From the NCBI GenBank assembly GCA_002307055.1, contig DBTM01000040.1:1-64000 (forward strand): 64,000 nucleotides of DNA. The letters run 5' to 3'. This document shows, in pieces, positions 41,498 through 50,800 of this stretch. The notes below the pieces were generated by a model. It had not been told where the DNA came from, did not search any database, and saw only the letters and a list, made by a program, of their open reading frames with translations. Both the position numbers and the translations under genes were made by a program. The DNA is from Clostridiales bacterium UBA1316 (GTDB lineage: Bacteria > Bacillota > Clostridia > Oscillospirales > Oscillospiraceae). Position 1 is the stretch's first letter. Every line of letters starts with the position of its first letter.

Positions 41498-41537
41498 TTT
41501 ACATGGATTTAACATAGAACGGCTTTTCCATTTAACA
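41498..41537 (+). promoter_or_regulatory. Second Pho box set, upstream of pstC
   Basis: TTTACA (41498), TTAACA (41509) and TTAACA (41532) fall on an approximately 11-bp grid. This gives pstCAB-phoU-phoBR its own phosphate-controlled promoter downstream of the pstS terminator. Confidence 0.6.
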
Positions 41538-41585
41538 CAGCGTCTTTACTATGTAAAGCAGGGCTCTCGGAGGGATTTTATCGAT

Positions 41586-42437
41586 ATGACAAAAATGAAA
41601 GAACAGTTGATGCACGCCGTATTTCTCATCAGCGCCTGCATATCCATACTGGCGGTAGTGCTGATATGCTTATTTTTGTTTGCCAACGGCATTCCCGCCT
41701 TCGGTAAAATCGGTGTGCTGAATTTTCTGACAGGAACACAGTGGAAACCGAATAACGACATTTACGGCATTTTGCCGATGATATTAGGCAGCATCTATGT
41801 GACAGCCGGTGCCATTGTAATCGGCGTGCCGATCGGCATCCTCACAGCCATTTTTATGGCCAGATTCTGCCCAAAAAAAATATACAGCCTGCTAAAACCG
41901 GCTATTGACTTGTTAGCCGGTATACCCTCGATTGTGTACGGTTTTTTTGGCCTGACGGTTGTCGTACCCGCCATCAGGTACGCCTTTGGCGGCAGCGGAA
42001 CAAGCCTTCTGGCGGCCTCCATCATCCTTGGCATTATGATCCTCCCGACGATTATCGGCGTCTCGGAATCATCCCTCCGGGCCGTGCCGGAAGGATATTA
42101 CGAGGGCTCTCTGGCGCTGGGCGCGAGTCATGAAAGAAGCGTGATGTTCGCCGTATTCCCCGCCGCAAAATCCGGCGTTGTCGCGGGTGTCATCCTCGGG
42201 ATAGGCCGGGCAATCGGCGAGACGATGGCGGTCATCATGGTGGCGGGCAACCAGGCGGTCATACCGACCGGAATTTTAAAAGGTCTCCGGACGATGACGG
42301 CCAACATTGTGTTGGAGATGGGTTATGCAGCCGACCTGCACCGCGAGGCGCTGCTGGCCACCGCCGTTGTCCTTTTCGTCTTCATCCTCATCATCAATCT
42401 GAGCTTTTCGGTATTGAAAGGGAGGCTGAAAGCATGA
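41586..42437 (+). CDS. pstC: Phosphate ABC transporter permease PstC
   Basis: This 283-aa protein has six membrane spans, GVPIGILTAIFMARF and LLAGIPSIVYGFFGL motifs, and the EAA loop EGSLALGASHERSVMFAVFPAAKSG. GGAGGG lies before ATG. The end overlaps pstA by four bases. Confidence 0.95.
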   Translation: MTKMKEQLMHAVFLISACISILAVVLICLFLFANGIPAFGKIGVLNFLTGTQWKPNNDIYGILPMILGSIYVTAGAIVIGVPIGILTAIFMARFCPKKIYSLLKPAIDLLAGIPSIVYGFFGLTVVVPAIRYAFGGSGTSLLAASIILGIMILPTIIGVSESSLRAVPEGYYEGSLALGASHERSVMFAVFPAAKSGVVAGVILGIGRAIGETMAVIMVAGNQAVIPTGILKGLRTMTANIVLEMGYAADLHREALLATAVVLFVFILIINLSFSVLKGRLKA

Positions 42438-43255
42438 GCAGCGCAAAGCTTCAGGCATCCGTTATCAGAACAGCCGTTTGGACAGCGGCCATGCTGACCG
42501 TCGGTATCCTTGTTTTTATTGTCGGCTATGTTTTAGTCAGGGGCGTTCCAAACATTACGCCGAAGCTGTTTGCCCTGTCCTACAATTCTGAAAATGTGTC
42601 CTTGTTCCCGGCGCTGATCAACACGCTGACAATGACGTTCCTGTCGCTCCTCATCGCGGCGCCTCTCGGGATCTTCTCAGCCATATATCTGGTTGAATAC
42701 GCACACCGGGGCAACAGGCTCGTATCCGTTATCCGTCTGACGGCGGAAACCTTATCCGGTATACCCTCCATTGTTTACGGGCTCTTCGGTTATCTGCTGT
42801 TTGTTATGACGCTTGGCTGGGGCTACAGCCTGCTGGCGGGCGCGTTCACGCTTTCTGTCATGATCCTGCCTCTGATTATGCGTACAACGGAGGAAGCGCT
42901 CAAAGCGGTGCCCGATATCTACCGCGAAGGGAGCTTTGGGCTCGGTGCCGGACGGCTTCGCACCGTTTTCAAAATAGTGCTGCCCTCGGCGGTACCCGGC
43001 ATTCTCGCCGGAATCATCCTGTCCATCGGGCGTATTGTCGGCGAAACGGCGGCGCTGATTTATACAGCCGGTACGGTGGCGCAGATTCCGGATAATTTAC
43101 TGGGCTCCGGGCGGACGCTGACGGTCCATATGTATGCGCTCTGGCAGGAAGGGCTCAACGTCAACCAGAGCTATGCGACGGCTGTCGTCCTGCTCGTCAT
43201 CGTCGTTGGCTTGAACGCACTGTCGGCGGGAATAGCCAAAAAAATCGCAAGGTAG
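42434..43255 (+). CDS. pstA: Phosphate ABC transporter permease PstA
   Basis: This 273-aa permease has APLGIFSAIYLVEYA, TLSGIPSIVYGLFGY and the EAA loop EGSFGLGAGRLRTVFKIVLPSAVPGILAG. It pairs with PstC in the membrane. A 7-bp hairpin (GTGTGAA/TTCACAC) lies at its stop, before pstB. Confidence 0.95.
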   Translation: MSSAKLQASVIRTAVWTAAMLTVGILVFIVGYVLVRGVPNITPKLFALSYNSENVSLFPALINTLTMTFLSLLIAAPLGIFSAIYLVEYAHRGNRLVSVIRLTAETLSGIPSIVYGLFGYLLFVMTLGWGYSLLAGAFTLSVMILPLIMRTTEEALKAVPDIYREGSFGLGAGRLRTVFKIVLPSAVPGILAGIILSIGRIVGETAALIYTAGTVAQIPDNLLGSGRTLTVHMYALWQEGLNVNQSYATAVVLLVIVVGLNALSAGIAKKIAR

Positions 43256-43319
43256 TGTGAAGCAGGCTTTCACACGCAAATTTCTGTGCCGCCGCTCCGC
43301 GGTGGGATGTGAGGAAAAA

Positions 43320-44069
43320 GTGGAAAAGATAGTAACAGAAAACCTGAATCTGTTTTACGGCAGCTTTCAGGCGCTGCAGAATGTAAATATCCGAATACCC
43401 GCGAGTGAAATTACGGCCTTTATCGGCCCGTCCGGCTGCGGGAAGTCTACGCTTATAAAAACGCTCAACCGTATGAACGATTTGGTTGAGGGTTGCCGAA
43501 TTGATGGTAAAGTGCTGCTCGACGGCATAGATATCTATGGCAGCATGGATACCAATCAGCTCCGGAAAAGAGTGGGGATGGTTTTTCAAAAGCCGAACCC
43601 TTTTCCAATCAGCGTTTATGACAATATCGCTTACGGGCCGCGCACCCATGGCGTCCGCGGCAAAGCCAAGCTCGATGATGTTGTGGAGCGGTGCCTCAGA
43701 GACGCAGCCATTTGGGATGAGGTAAAGGACCGACTTAAAAAATCGGCGCTCGGTCTGTCCGGCGGGCAGCAGCAGCGACTTTGCATAGCCAGAGCCCTCG
43801 CCGTTGATCCCGAGGTTCTGCTGATGGATGAGCCGACAAGCGCGCTTGACCCCATATCGACAGCAAAAATAGAAGAGCTTGTGATGGAATTGAAAAACAG
43901 CTATACTATTGTTATCGTGACGCATAATATGCAGCAGGCTGTGCGTATTTCTGATGAAACAGCGTTTTTTCTCATGGGCGAGATCGTTGAATTTTCAGAT
44001 ACCGACAGCATATTTTCAAATCCCAAAGATAAAAGAACAGAGGACTATATTACCGGGAGGTTTGGATAA
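43320..44069 (+). CDS. pstB: Phosphate ABC transporter ATPase PstB
   Basis: This 249-aa ATPase has GPSGCGKSTLIKTLNRMNDL, GMVFQKPNPFP, LSGGQQQRLCIARALA and LLMDEPTSALDP, the PstB-specific pattern. GTG at 43320 with GAGG upstream gives the standard PstB length and N-terminus (EKIVTENLNLFYGS). An in-frame ATG 63 bases earlier lacks a ribosome site. Confidence 0.95.
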   Translation: MEKIVTENLNLFYGSFQALQNVNIRIPASEITAFIGPSGCGKSTLIKTLNRMNDLVEGCRIDGKVLLDGIDIYGSMDTNQLRKRVGMVFQKPNPFPISVYDNIAYGPRTHGVRGKAKLDDVVERCLRDAAIWDEVKDRLKKSALGLSGGQQQRLCIARALAVDPEVLLMDEPTSALDPISTAKIEELVMELKNSYTIVIVTHNMQQAVRISDETAFFLMGEIVEFSDTDSIFSNPKDKRTEDYITGRFG

Positions 44070-44722
44070 TGAGAAGCAGGTTAGACGAGCAGCTCGCGCT
44101 GTTAAACAAGGAACTCATTTCAATGGGAGCGCTGTGTGAAAATGCCATCGCCCTTGCAGTCAAGGCTCTTCTGGAAGGCGATGTGATGCTCGCGAAAAAG
44201 GTTAAAACAATCGAAACCGAAATTGATGACATGGAACGGTCAATCGAAACCATCTGCCTGAAGCTGCTTTTGCACCAGCAGCCTGTAGCCCGGGATTTGC
44301 GCCAGATTTCAGCTGCCCTGAAGATGATTACGGACATGGAACGCATCGGCGATCAGGCGGACGATATTGCCGAAATCATTCAGCTTGCCAATATTCATGC
44401 CGATGAGGACATGTCCTATGTCGGCGACATGGCACGGGCGACGATTAAAATGGTCACCGACAGCGTCGACGCCTATGTTACCCGTGATCCGGAGCTGGCT
44501 CAGCGCGTCATCGAATACGACGATGTGGTGGATGATCTTTTCAACAAAATCAAACAGCTGCTGATTACATTCATCGAGAATAAGCAGGGCAGCGGCGAGT
44601 ATGCCATCGACCTTCTGATGATTGCAAAATATTTTGAACGAATCGGTGACCATGCGGTCAATATCGCCGAGTGGGTGCTGTTTTCCGTCACAGGTATCCA
44701 TAAGGGGGAGATGACGCTGTGA
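44069..44722 (+). CDS. phoU: Phosphate signalling protein PhoU
   Basis: This 217-aa protein is a tandem three-helix-bundle protein with the repeated E/DxxxD metal motifs (KMITDMERIGDQADDIAEI and AKYFERIGDHAVNIAEW). It couples PstSCAB status to the PhoR kinase. The start overlaps the pstB stop (TAATG) and the end overlaps phoB (GTGA). Confidence 0.95.
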   Translation: MRSRLDEQLALLNKELISMGALCENAIALAVKALLEGDVMLAKKVKTIETEIDDMERSIETICLKLLLHQQPVARDLRQISAALKMITDMERIGDQADDIAEIIQLANIHADEDMSYVGDMARATIKMVTDSVDAYVTRDPELAQRVIEYDDVVDDLFNKIKQLLITFIENKQGSGEYAIDLLMIAKYFERIGDHAVNIAEWVLFSVTGIHKGEMTL

Positions 44723-45393
44723 TTTACTGTCTTGAGGATGACGAAGGCATTCGGGACATCGAGGTCTATACGCTGCGGTCCACAGGCTACGGCGCGGAAG
44801 GGTTCGCCGACGGTAAATCATTCTTTGAAGCGATAAAAAATAATCCGCCGCAGCTCGTCATCCTGGATATCATGCTCCCCGGCGAGGACGGGCTCGATAT
44901 TCTCAAGCGGCTCAAGACTGGCGCGGCCACGCGGGATATACCTGTCATTATGGCCACGGCCAAGGGCTCGGAATATGATAAGATAAAAGGGCTTGATCTC
45001 GGAGCGGACGATTATCTGGCAAAGCCGTTCGGAATGATGGAAATGGTGTCGCGTGTGCGCGCGGTGCTTCGCCGCACGATTCCGTATGCGGAAATGCACG
45101 TGCTGACCGCCGGTGAGCTGTCCATGAATCTTGACGAGCACAGAGTCTACATCGGCGGAGAAACAATAAGCCTGACATTGAAGGAATACGAGATGCTCCG
45201 TACCATGATGGAGCACCCGGGCATCGTTTTTACGCGTGACCAGCTCCTGACCGACATCTGGGGCATGTACTATGACGGCGAAACGCGCACGGTTGATGTC
45301 CACATGCGCACACTGCGTCAGAAGCTCGGAGACTGCGGCAACCAGATTGAAACGGTGCGCGGCGTCGGTTACCGTATGGTCGCAAAAGTGTGA
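44719..45393 (+). CDS. phoB: PhoB/PhoP-type response regulator
   Basis: This 224-aa OmpR-type regulator has phospho-Asp in LVILDIMLPGEDG, Lys in YLAKPFG, and a winged helix (LTLKEYEMLRTMMEHPGIVFTRDQLLTDIWG...VDVHMRTLRQKLG). It starts with GTG in overlap with phoU. It would bind the Pho boxes at 40470 and 41498. Confidence 0.93.
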   Translation: MIYCLEDDEGIRDIEVYTLRSTGYGAEGFADGKSFFEAIKNNPPQLVILDIMLPGEDGLDILKRLKTGAATRDIPVIMATAKGSEYDKIKGLDLGADDYLAKPFGMMEMVSRVRAVLRRTIPYAEMHVLTAGELSMNLDEHRVYIGGETISLTLKEYEMLRTMMEHPGIVFTRDQLLTDIWGMYYDGETRTVDVHMRTLRQKLGDCGNQIETVRGVGYRMVAKV

Positions 45394-45426
45394 AACAAGT
45401 CCGGCTTCAAAGGAATAGGTATAACG

Positions 45427-47088
45427 ATGAGAAGGCAGATATTCGGCAGTATTATTATGACAGCGCTTCTATCAACGCTGCTGGTATCGTGCATGATTTT
45501 TGCCGTCATGTACGGTCAGTTTTACGATGCCATGAAGCAGACCGTCAAAAAGGAAGCCAACTTCATAACAGAAGGCTATATGCTTTCCGGCGAAGACTAC
45601 TTAAAAAAGCTCAATGACCCATTGTGCCGCGTTACGCTTATTGCACCCGACGGCACGGTTCTGTTTGATAACGATGCCAATCCCGCGTCAATGGAAAACC
45701 ATTTAAACAGGCCGGAGGTTCAGCAGGCGCTAAAAACAGGCGTCGGCGAAGCGGACCGGATGTCCGCAACCATCGGCCAGCAGACGTTTTATCATGCCAT
45801 CAGGCTTGATAACGGCAGCGTGCTCCGCGTTGCCAATACGACAGGCAGCGTCTATACCTCAATCATCGCCTGCATTCCGGTCAGCATCGCCGCCATTGCC
45901 GGCATCACCGCTCTGTCAGCGCTGATCGCCGCGTGGCGGACAAAACGGATCATTAAGCCCATTAATTTAATCAATCTGGATGACCCGCTGCAAAATGACG
46001 TCTACAGCGAGCTGTCGCCCCTTCTGACCGCGATTGAAAAACAACATCGCAGGATTCGTACGCAAATGGAAGAGCTTCAGAAAAAGCAGGACGAATTTTC
46101 CGCGATTACGGAGAATATGAGCGAAGGCCTTATTCTGCTCAATAAGAGCGGCACGGTGCTCAGCATCAACAACAGCGCCGCCCGGCTCTACGGAATTGAC
46201 AGAGACTATACCGGCAAGGATATTCTGACGGTCGACCGGAGCCTGCCGGTGCAGGAAATTATAAAAGCGGCCTCCGCGGGTAAGCACGCCGAGACGACTG
46301 TGGAGATTTCCGGCAGATCATATCATTTTCTGGCTAACCCCGTCTTATCCTCGGGCTCTATCAGCGGCACAATCCTTCTGGCCTTTGATACGACCGAGCG
46401 CAGCCACACGGAGAAGCTGCGCCGGGAGTTTACGGCAAACGTTTCGCATGAGCTGAAAACGCCGCTCCAATCCATTATGGGCAGCGCCGAGCTCATTAAA
46501 AACGGTTTGGTCCGTGACGAGGATATGCCCCGTTTTGTCGAGCGTATATACACCGAAGCCTGCCACCTTGTTGAGCTGATTAACGATATTATCCAGCTTT
46601 CGCAAATGGACGAGATGAGTCAGGAGCTGCCCAAAGAGGATGTCGCGCTCAAAGCTCTGAGTGTGGACACGGCAGAGCGTCTGAAGCCTCTTGCCGACGA
46701 ACGCGGCGTCACAATTGATGTTCAGGGTGAAGAAACCATAATCAACGGTTCGGTAAAGCTCATCAGCGAAATCATATACAATCTCGTCGACAACGCCATC
46801 AAATATAACCGCCCGGAGGGCCGCGTCCATGTGACTATTGCCTCGGAACCCGACGGCACAACCCTGTCGGTGGCAGATACAGGCATAGGAATCCCCAAGG
46901 AGGATCAAAGCCGCATCTTCGAACGCTTCTACCGTGTCGATAAAAGCCACTCGAGAGATACCGGCGGTACAGGCCTCGGCCTCTCCATTGTCAAGCACGC
47001 CGCCCTCTACCACAACGCCGAAATTACCCTCCAGAGCAAGCTTGGTGCCGGGACAACAATTAAAGTAAAGTTCCCGAAACAAAAATAA
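45427..47088 (+). CDS. phoR: PhoR-type sensor histidine kinase
   Basis: This 553-aa kinase has an N-terminal membrane helix (IIMTALLSTLLVSCMIFAVMY), an extracytoplasmic segment, a second helix (about 140-160), a PAS domain (ITENMSEGLILLNKSGTVLSINNSAARLYGID), the phospho-His box NVSHELKTPLQSIMGSAELIK and an ATPase domain (NLVDNAIKYN, DTGIGIPKED, GTGLGLSIVKH). It is the last gene of the phosphate cluster. Confidence 0.94.
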   Translation: MRRQIFGSIIMTALLSTLLVSCMIFAVMYGQFYDAMKQTVKKEANFITEGYMLSGEDYLKKLNDPLCRVTLIAPDGTVLFDNDANPASMENHLNRPEVQQALKTGVGEADRMSATIGQQTFYHAIRLDNGSVLRVANTTGSVYTSIIACIPVSIAAIAGITALSALIAAWRTKRIIKPINLINLDDPLQNDVYSELSPLLTAIEKQHRRIRTQMEELQKKQDEFSAITENMSEGLILLNKSGTVLSINNSAARLYGIDRDYTGKDILTVDRSLPVQEIIKAASAGKHAETTVEISGRSYHFLANPVLSSGSISGTILLAFDTTERSHTEKLRREFTANVSHELKTPLQSIMGSAELIKNGLVRDEDMPRFVERIYTEACHLVELINDIIQLSQMDEMSQELPKEDVALKALSVDTAERLKPLADERGVTIDVQGEETIINGSVKLISEIIYNLVDNAIKYNRPEGRVHVTIASEPDGTTLSVADTGIGIPKEDQSRIFERFYRVDKSHSRDTGGTGLGLSIVKHAALYHNAEITLQSKLGAGTTIKVKFPKQK

Positions 47089-47110
47089 CGGATACTCATC
47101 CATATTAATT

Positions 47111-47168
47111 AAAAGCTGCCTCATTCAGGTCGACAAGACTTAAATGAGGCAGCTTTTTATGTTTTTTT
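47111..47168 (+). terminator. Terminator of the pst-pho operon
   Basis: AAAAGCTGCCTCATT and AATGAGGCAGCTTTT form a 15-bp stem, with a T-run continuing into TTTTTTT. Confidence 0.92.
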
Positions 47169-47204
47169 GCGGCTCAGTGCACAGAAGCGGTGCCGTATCC
47201 TCTG

Positions 47205-47296
47205 TAAGGCAAGGGCTCTGCTCTTGCTCCGTTCTTTGTTTAGCGCTGCTGGTTCTACGCCGCTGTTGGGGAGGCAAGAGCAGAGCCCTTGCCCTA
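47205..47296. repeat. MITE-like element with 20-bp perfect inverted repeats
   Basis: The left arm 47208-47227 (GGCAAGGGCTCTGCTCTTGC) is the exact reverse complement of the right arm 47274-47293. With one mismatch the arms extend by about four bases. The 46-bp core carries no gene. It lies just upstream of the CAP-domain gene. Confidence 0.75.
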
Positions 47297-47394
47297 CACG
47301 AATTCATGTTTTGCATGCACATGTTCGGTATGCGCTTAATACTGTATAACAAAAGCTTAAGCGCGTTATTTCAAATTGAGTGGGCGGATATAAC

Positions 47395-47853
47395 ATGCAG
47401 AACATATTTAACAGGTCCGCAAAAACGTCATCGGCTGTTTTACCAGCAGCCGATACGTCCATATCAAATTATAAGGCCGAAGTCCTCCGCCTGATGAATA
47501 GTGAGCGTAAAAATAACAGTGCTGCCGAGCTCAAAGCGCTTGCCGCGCTTGATGCAATCGCTGATATCAGGGCTAGGGAATCCGCCGTCTCCTTCCTGCA
47601 CACACGGTCGGACGGCACCTGGTGCTTCACAGTCTTTGCCGAGCATGCCTTAAAATACAGAGCCGCCGGAGAAAACCTCGCCTACGGCTACAAAACCCCC
47701 AAAGCCGCCGTCTCCGCCTGGATGAAATCCGAAGGCCACCGTAAAAACATCCTCGATACCGATTTCGAATACGCCGGCATCGGCTATTATCTCAGCGACA
47801 AAGGCACAATCTACTGCGCGTCGCTTTTTTATACGCCGACATCAGGTAAATAG
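47395..47853 (+). CDS. CAP/SCP domain protein without signal peptide
   Basis: This 152-aa protein carries a CAP (SCP/PR1) domain: VLRLMNSERKNNSAAELKALAALDAIADIRARE, FLHTRSDG, AGENLAYGYKTPKAAVSAWMKSEGHRKNILDTDFEYAGIGYYL. The signature His and Glu residues are present. Clostridial CAP proteins are usually exported, but no signal peptide is seen here (it begins MQNIFNRSAKTSSAV), so the protein is either cytoplasmic or has lost its 5' end, possibly in connection with the inverted-repeat element just upstream. Confidence 0.85.
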   Translation: MQNIFNRSAKTSSAVLPAADTSISNYKAEVLRLMNSERKNNSAAELKALAALDAIADIRARESAVSFLHTRSDGTWCFTVFAEHALKYRAAGENLAYGYKTPKAAVSAWMKSEGHRKNILDTDFEYAGIGYYLSDKGTIYCASLFYTPTSGK

Positions 47854-47870
47854 CACCGCTCAGTCTGCTA

Positions 47871-47938
47871 TTCCCGCGAAGGCGGGAATCAACGCATTTC
47901 AAGAGTATGGCTTCCCGCCTTCGCGATGATGCCATACT
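47871..47938. repeat. Interlaced inverted repeats
   Basis: CGCGAAGGCGGGAA (47875-47888) pairs with TTCCCGCCTTCGCG (47912-47925). AGTATGGC (47904-47911) pairs with GCCATACT (47931-47938). The two pairs interlock, so the transcript could form a pseudoknot. It resembles dispersed TTCCCGCGAAGGCGGGAA repeats. Confidence 0.6.
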
Positions 47939-47970
47939 GCTGGGAATTATTGTTTTTCACGGTGTTTATG

Positions 47971-48025
47971 AATACATACTGTAAGCCCTCCGCTTTTTAG
48001 GGGCGGAGGGCTTACAGTATGTATT
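47971..48025. terminator. Bidirectional terminator with a 23-bp perfect stem
   Basis: Arms 47971-47993 and 48003-48025 are exact reverse complements around a 9-nt loop, at the meeting point of the rightward CAP gene and the leftward iscU. Confidence 0.8.
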
Positions 48026-48029
48026 TGAA

Positions 48030-48413
48030 TTATTCGGCGGGCTTGGCTGCCAGCCGCGCGTAATAATCCTCAATCGCGGCTTTGATGCCTTCTTCCGCCA
48101 GGACGGAGCAGTGCATCTTTTCGGGGGGTAAACCATCCAAAGCTTCTGCGACGGCCTTGTTGGTCAGTTCAAGGGCCTCCTTGACGGGCTTGCCCTTGAC
48201 AAGCTCGGTGGCCATCGAGGATGTCGCGACGGCGGCGCCGCAGCCGAAGGTTTTAAAGCTCACATCGGTGATGATGTCATTCTCGATTTTTAAGTATATC
48301 TTCATGATATCGCCGCAGACCGGGTTGCCGACCTGACCGATACCGTTGGCATCCTCAAGCGCCCCGACGTTGCGCGGGCTCGTGAAATGGTCCATGACTT
48401 TTTCTGAATACAT
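48030..48413 (-). CDS. iscU: Fe-S cluster scaffold protein IscU/NifU
   Basis: This 127-aa U-type scaffold has cysteines in VGNPVCGDI, KTFGCGAAVATSS and KMHCSVLAEEGIKAAI, the three cluster ligands, with the Asp of CGD. It receives sulfur from the adjacent cysteine desulfurase (14 bp upstream in the operon) and builds [2Fe-2S]/[4Fe-4S] clusters, a heavy demand in a CODH/ACS organism. Confidence 0.94.
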   Translation of the reverse strand: MYSEKVMDHFTSPRNVGALEDANGIGQVGNPVCGDIMKIYLKIENDIITDVSFKTFGCGAAVATSSMATELVKGKPVKEALELTNKAVAEALDGLPPEKMHCSVLAEEGIKAAIEDYYARLAAKPAE

Positions 48414-48427
48414 AACAGCATCCTCCT

Positions 48428-49612
48428 TTATACGTGCTTGAGCTGAGCCAGCTTATCCTCCCACACCGGGGACATGTCCCGCAGGCGTGTGATGATCTTC
48501 GGCATCTTCTCCAAAATGATGTTTATATCCTCGTCGGTGTTATCCTCGTTGAGGGACAGCCGGAGCGATCCATGGGCGACCTCGTGCGGGAGGCCGATAG
48601 CCAGCAGAACGTGAGACGGGTCGAGCGAACCGGAGGAGCACGCCGAACCGGAGGATGCGCAGATGCCGTTTTGGTCGAGCAGGAGCACCATGGATTCACC
48701 CTCGACACATTCAAAGACGAAGGACGCGATACCCGGCAGTCTGTTAACGGTATCGCCGGTCAGGTGTGTATACGGGATGGTGAGCAGCCCTTCAATCAGG
48801 TTATCCCGCATGGCGGTAACGCGCCTGCTGTTTTCCTTCAGGTTGGCTGCGGCTTCTTCCAAAGCAGCGCCGAGGCCCACGATTCCCGGTACATTTTCCG
48901 TGCCGGAGCGAACGCCGCGCTCCTGCCCGCCGCCGTGCAGAAGGGTCGGCAGGCGAAGTCCTTTTTTTATATAGAGCGCGCCCGTTCCTTTGGGCCCCTT
49001 GAATTTATGGCCGGTCAGCGAGAGCATATCAATTTTCATTTCCGATACATTCACAGGGATATGTCCAGCCGCCTGAACGGCGTCCGTATGGAACAGGATA
49101 CCGGCTTCGCGCGCTATTTTACCAATTTCGGAGATCGGCAGGATTGTGCCGATCTCGTTGTTCGCCATCATGACGGTGATTAATATTGTGTCTTTTCGAA
49201 TGGCTTGGCGCAGGTCCTCCAGCGAGATATTGCCGCCGCTGTCCACCTTCAGATACGTGACCTCATACCCTAGCTTTTCGAGATACTGCAGGGTGTGCTG
49301 TACCGCGTGATGCTCAATCTCAGTTGAAATAATATGTCGGCCTTTTTCGCGTTTGAGCTCGGCGGCTGCTTTTATCGCCCAGTTGTCTGCCTCCGTCCCG
49401 CCACCCGTGAAGTAGATTTCCTCCGGCTTCGCGCCGATAGCCGCCGCGACCTTCCCGCGGGCTTCCTCAATAGCGCGTTTGGCTGTCCGCCCGTATGAAT
49501 AAACGGTGGAAGGGTTGCCCGGCTGCTCGGTTAAATACGGCATCATCGCGCCGAGCGCGTGCTTTGATAAAAAAGTCGTCGCGGCATTGTCAGCGTATAC
49601 GATTTTTGACAT
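48428..49612 (-). CDS. iscS: Cysteine desulfurase IscS/NifS
   Basis: This 394-aa PLP enzyme has YADNAATT, IYFTGGGTEADNWA, the PLP lysine in LTGHKFKGPKG and the sulfur-carrying cysteine in SSGSACSSGSLDPSHVLLA. It supplies sulfane sulfur to IscU and to MnmA encoded upstream. Start 49612 follows AAGGTGA. Confidence 0.95.
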   Translation of the reverse strand: MSKIVYADNAATTFLSKHALGAMMPYLTEQPGNPSTVYSYGRTAKRAIEEARGKVAAAIGAKPEEIYFTGGGTEADNWAIKAAAELKREKGRHIISTEIEHHAVQHTLQYLEKLGYEVTYLKVDSGGNISLEDLRQAIRKDTILITVMMANNEIGTILPISEIGKIAREAGILFHTDAVQAAGHIPVNVSEMKIDMLSLTGHKFKGPKGTGALYIKKGLRLPTLLHGGGQERGVRSGTENVPGIVGLGAALEEAAANLKENSRRVTAMRDNLIEGLLTIPYTHLTGDTVNRLPGIASFVFECVEGESMVLLLDQNGICASSGSACSSGSLDPSHVLLAIGLPHEVAHGSLRLSLNEDNTDEDINIILEKMPKIITRLRDMSPVWEDKLAQLKHV

Positions 49613-49690
49613 GTGAATCACCTTAATTCATATTAATATAGTAGGAATAAAGTGATATTACCATACTATATCAGTAAATGCAATCTTTTT

Positions 49691-50767
49691 TTAAACAATT
49701 GTGCCGCCGCCGACAACAATATCCTTGTCATAAAACACAGCGGCCTGGCCCGGTGTCACCGCGCGCTGCGGCTTGTCAAAGATAACTGTCATTCTGCCGT
49801 TTTCTGGAGGGTACAGCGTCGCCGGTGTTTCCTGCTGGCTGTACCGTGTTTTAACTGCCGCGCGCATGGGCTCCGTTAAATCGGCCATTGAAATCAGATT
49901 GATGCCGCTGACGGTCATTTCGTCGGAGTATAGTTCGCTTTCGTCACCGAGGATAACGGTGTTTGTACCGATATCCTTCTTAATCACATATTTCGGCCGG
50001 TCAAAGCTCAGGTTCAGCCCTTTGCGCTGGCCGATGGTGTAGTGGATAAGCCCCTTGTGCGTGCCCAGTACCTTTCCGCTGCTGTCGGTAAAGTGACCGG
50101 GAATACTCTTGATTCCAAGTACATTTTCTATAAAAGCCGCGTAGTCGCCATCCGGTACAAAGCAAATATCCTGGCTGTCCGGCTTCTTCGCGTTGACAAG
50201 CCCGCGCGCCTGGGCGAGCGTGCGCACCTCGTGTTTCGTCAGATCGCCGAGAGGGAAGAGCGTCTGCCGCAGCTGCTCCTGCGTGAGCATATAGAGGACA
50301 TAGGTCTGGTCCTTCGCGACGTCCTTCGCTTTTTTCAGCAGATACCTGCCTGTCATATCATCAAACGCCGCGCGTACATAATGGCCGGTGGCGATGTAAT
50401 CCATATTGAGGAGCTTGGCGCGCTGCAGGAGCTTGTCAAACTTGATGAACCGGTTACAGTCGATGCAGGGGTTCGGCGTGCTGCCGGCGAGATAGGCGTC
50501 GGCAAAACGCCGGATGACGTCCTGCTTGAATTCGTCGCCGAAATTGAAGACAAAATGCTCGATATTCAGCTTATATGAAACGCTGCGCGCGTCTTCAACA
50601 TCGGTCAGGGCGCAGCACGTCTTGCTCACGCGGTCCAAACCGATGTCATCGTTTGAAAACAGTTTTAATGTAGCGCCGCAGACATCAAATCCCTGCTCTG
50701 CGAGCAGGGATGCCGCAACGGAGCTGTCGACGCCGCCGCTCATAGCGGCCATGACTTTATAAGGCAT
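49691..50767 (-). CDS. mnmA: tRNA 2-thiouridylase MnmA
   Basis: This 358-aa protein carries the ATP PP-loop AAMSGGVDSSVAA and the two catalytic cysteines in NPCIDCN and SQDICFVPDGDY. It thiolates U34 of Lys, Glu and Gln tRNAs using sulfur from the neighbouring IscS. Operon order is iscR-mnmA-iscS-iscU. Confidence 0.96.
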   Translation of the reverse strand: MPYKVMAAMSGGVDSSVAASLLAEQGFDVCGATLKLFSNDDIGLDRVSKTCCALTDVEDARSVSYKLNIEHFVFNFGDEFKQDVIRRFADAYLAGSTPNPCIDCNRFIKFDKLLQRAKLLNMDYIATGHYVRAAFDDMTGRYLLKKAKDVAKDQTYVLYMLTQEQLRQTLFPLGDLTKHEVRTLAQARGLVNAKKPDSQDICFVPDGDYAAFIENVLGIKSIPGHFTDSSGKVLGTHKGLIHYTIGQRKGLNLSFDRPKYVIKKDIGTNTVILGDESELYSDEMTVSGINLISMADLTEPMRAAVKTRYSQQETPATLYPPENGRMTVIFDKPQRAVTPGQAAVFYDKDIVVGGGTIV

Positions 50768-50800
50768 AGGGCACTCCTGTATTTATCCGTCGGGTATATT

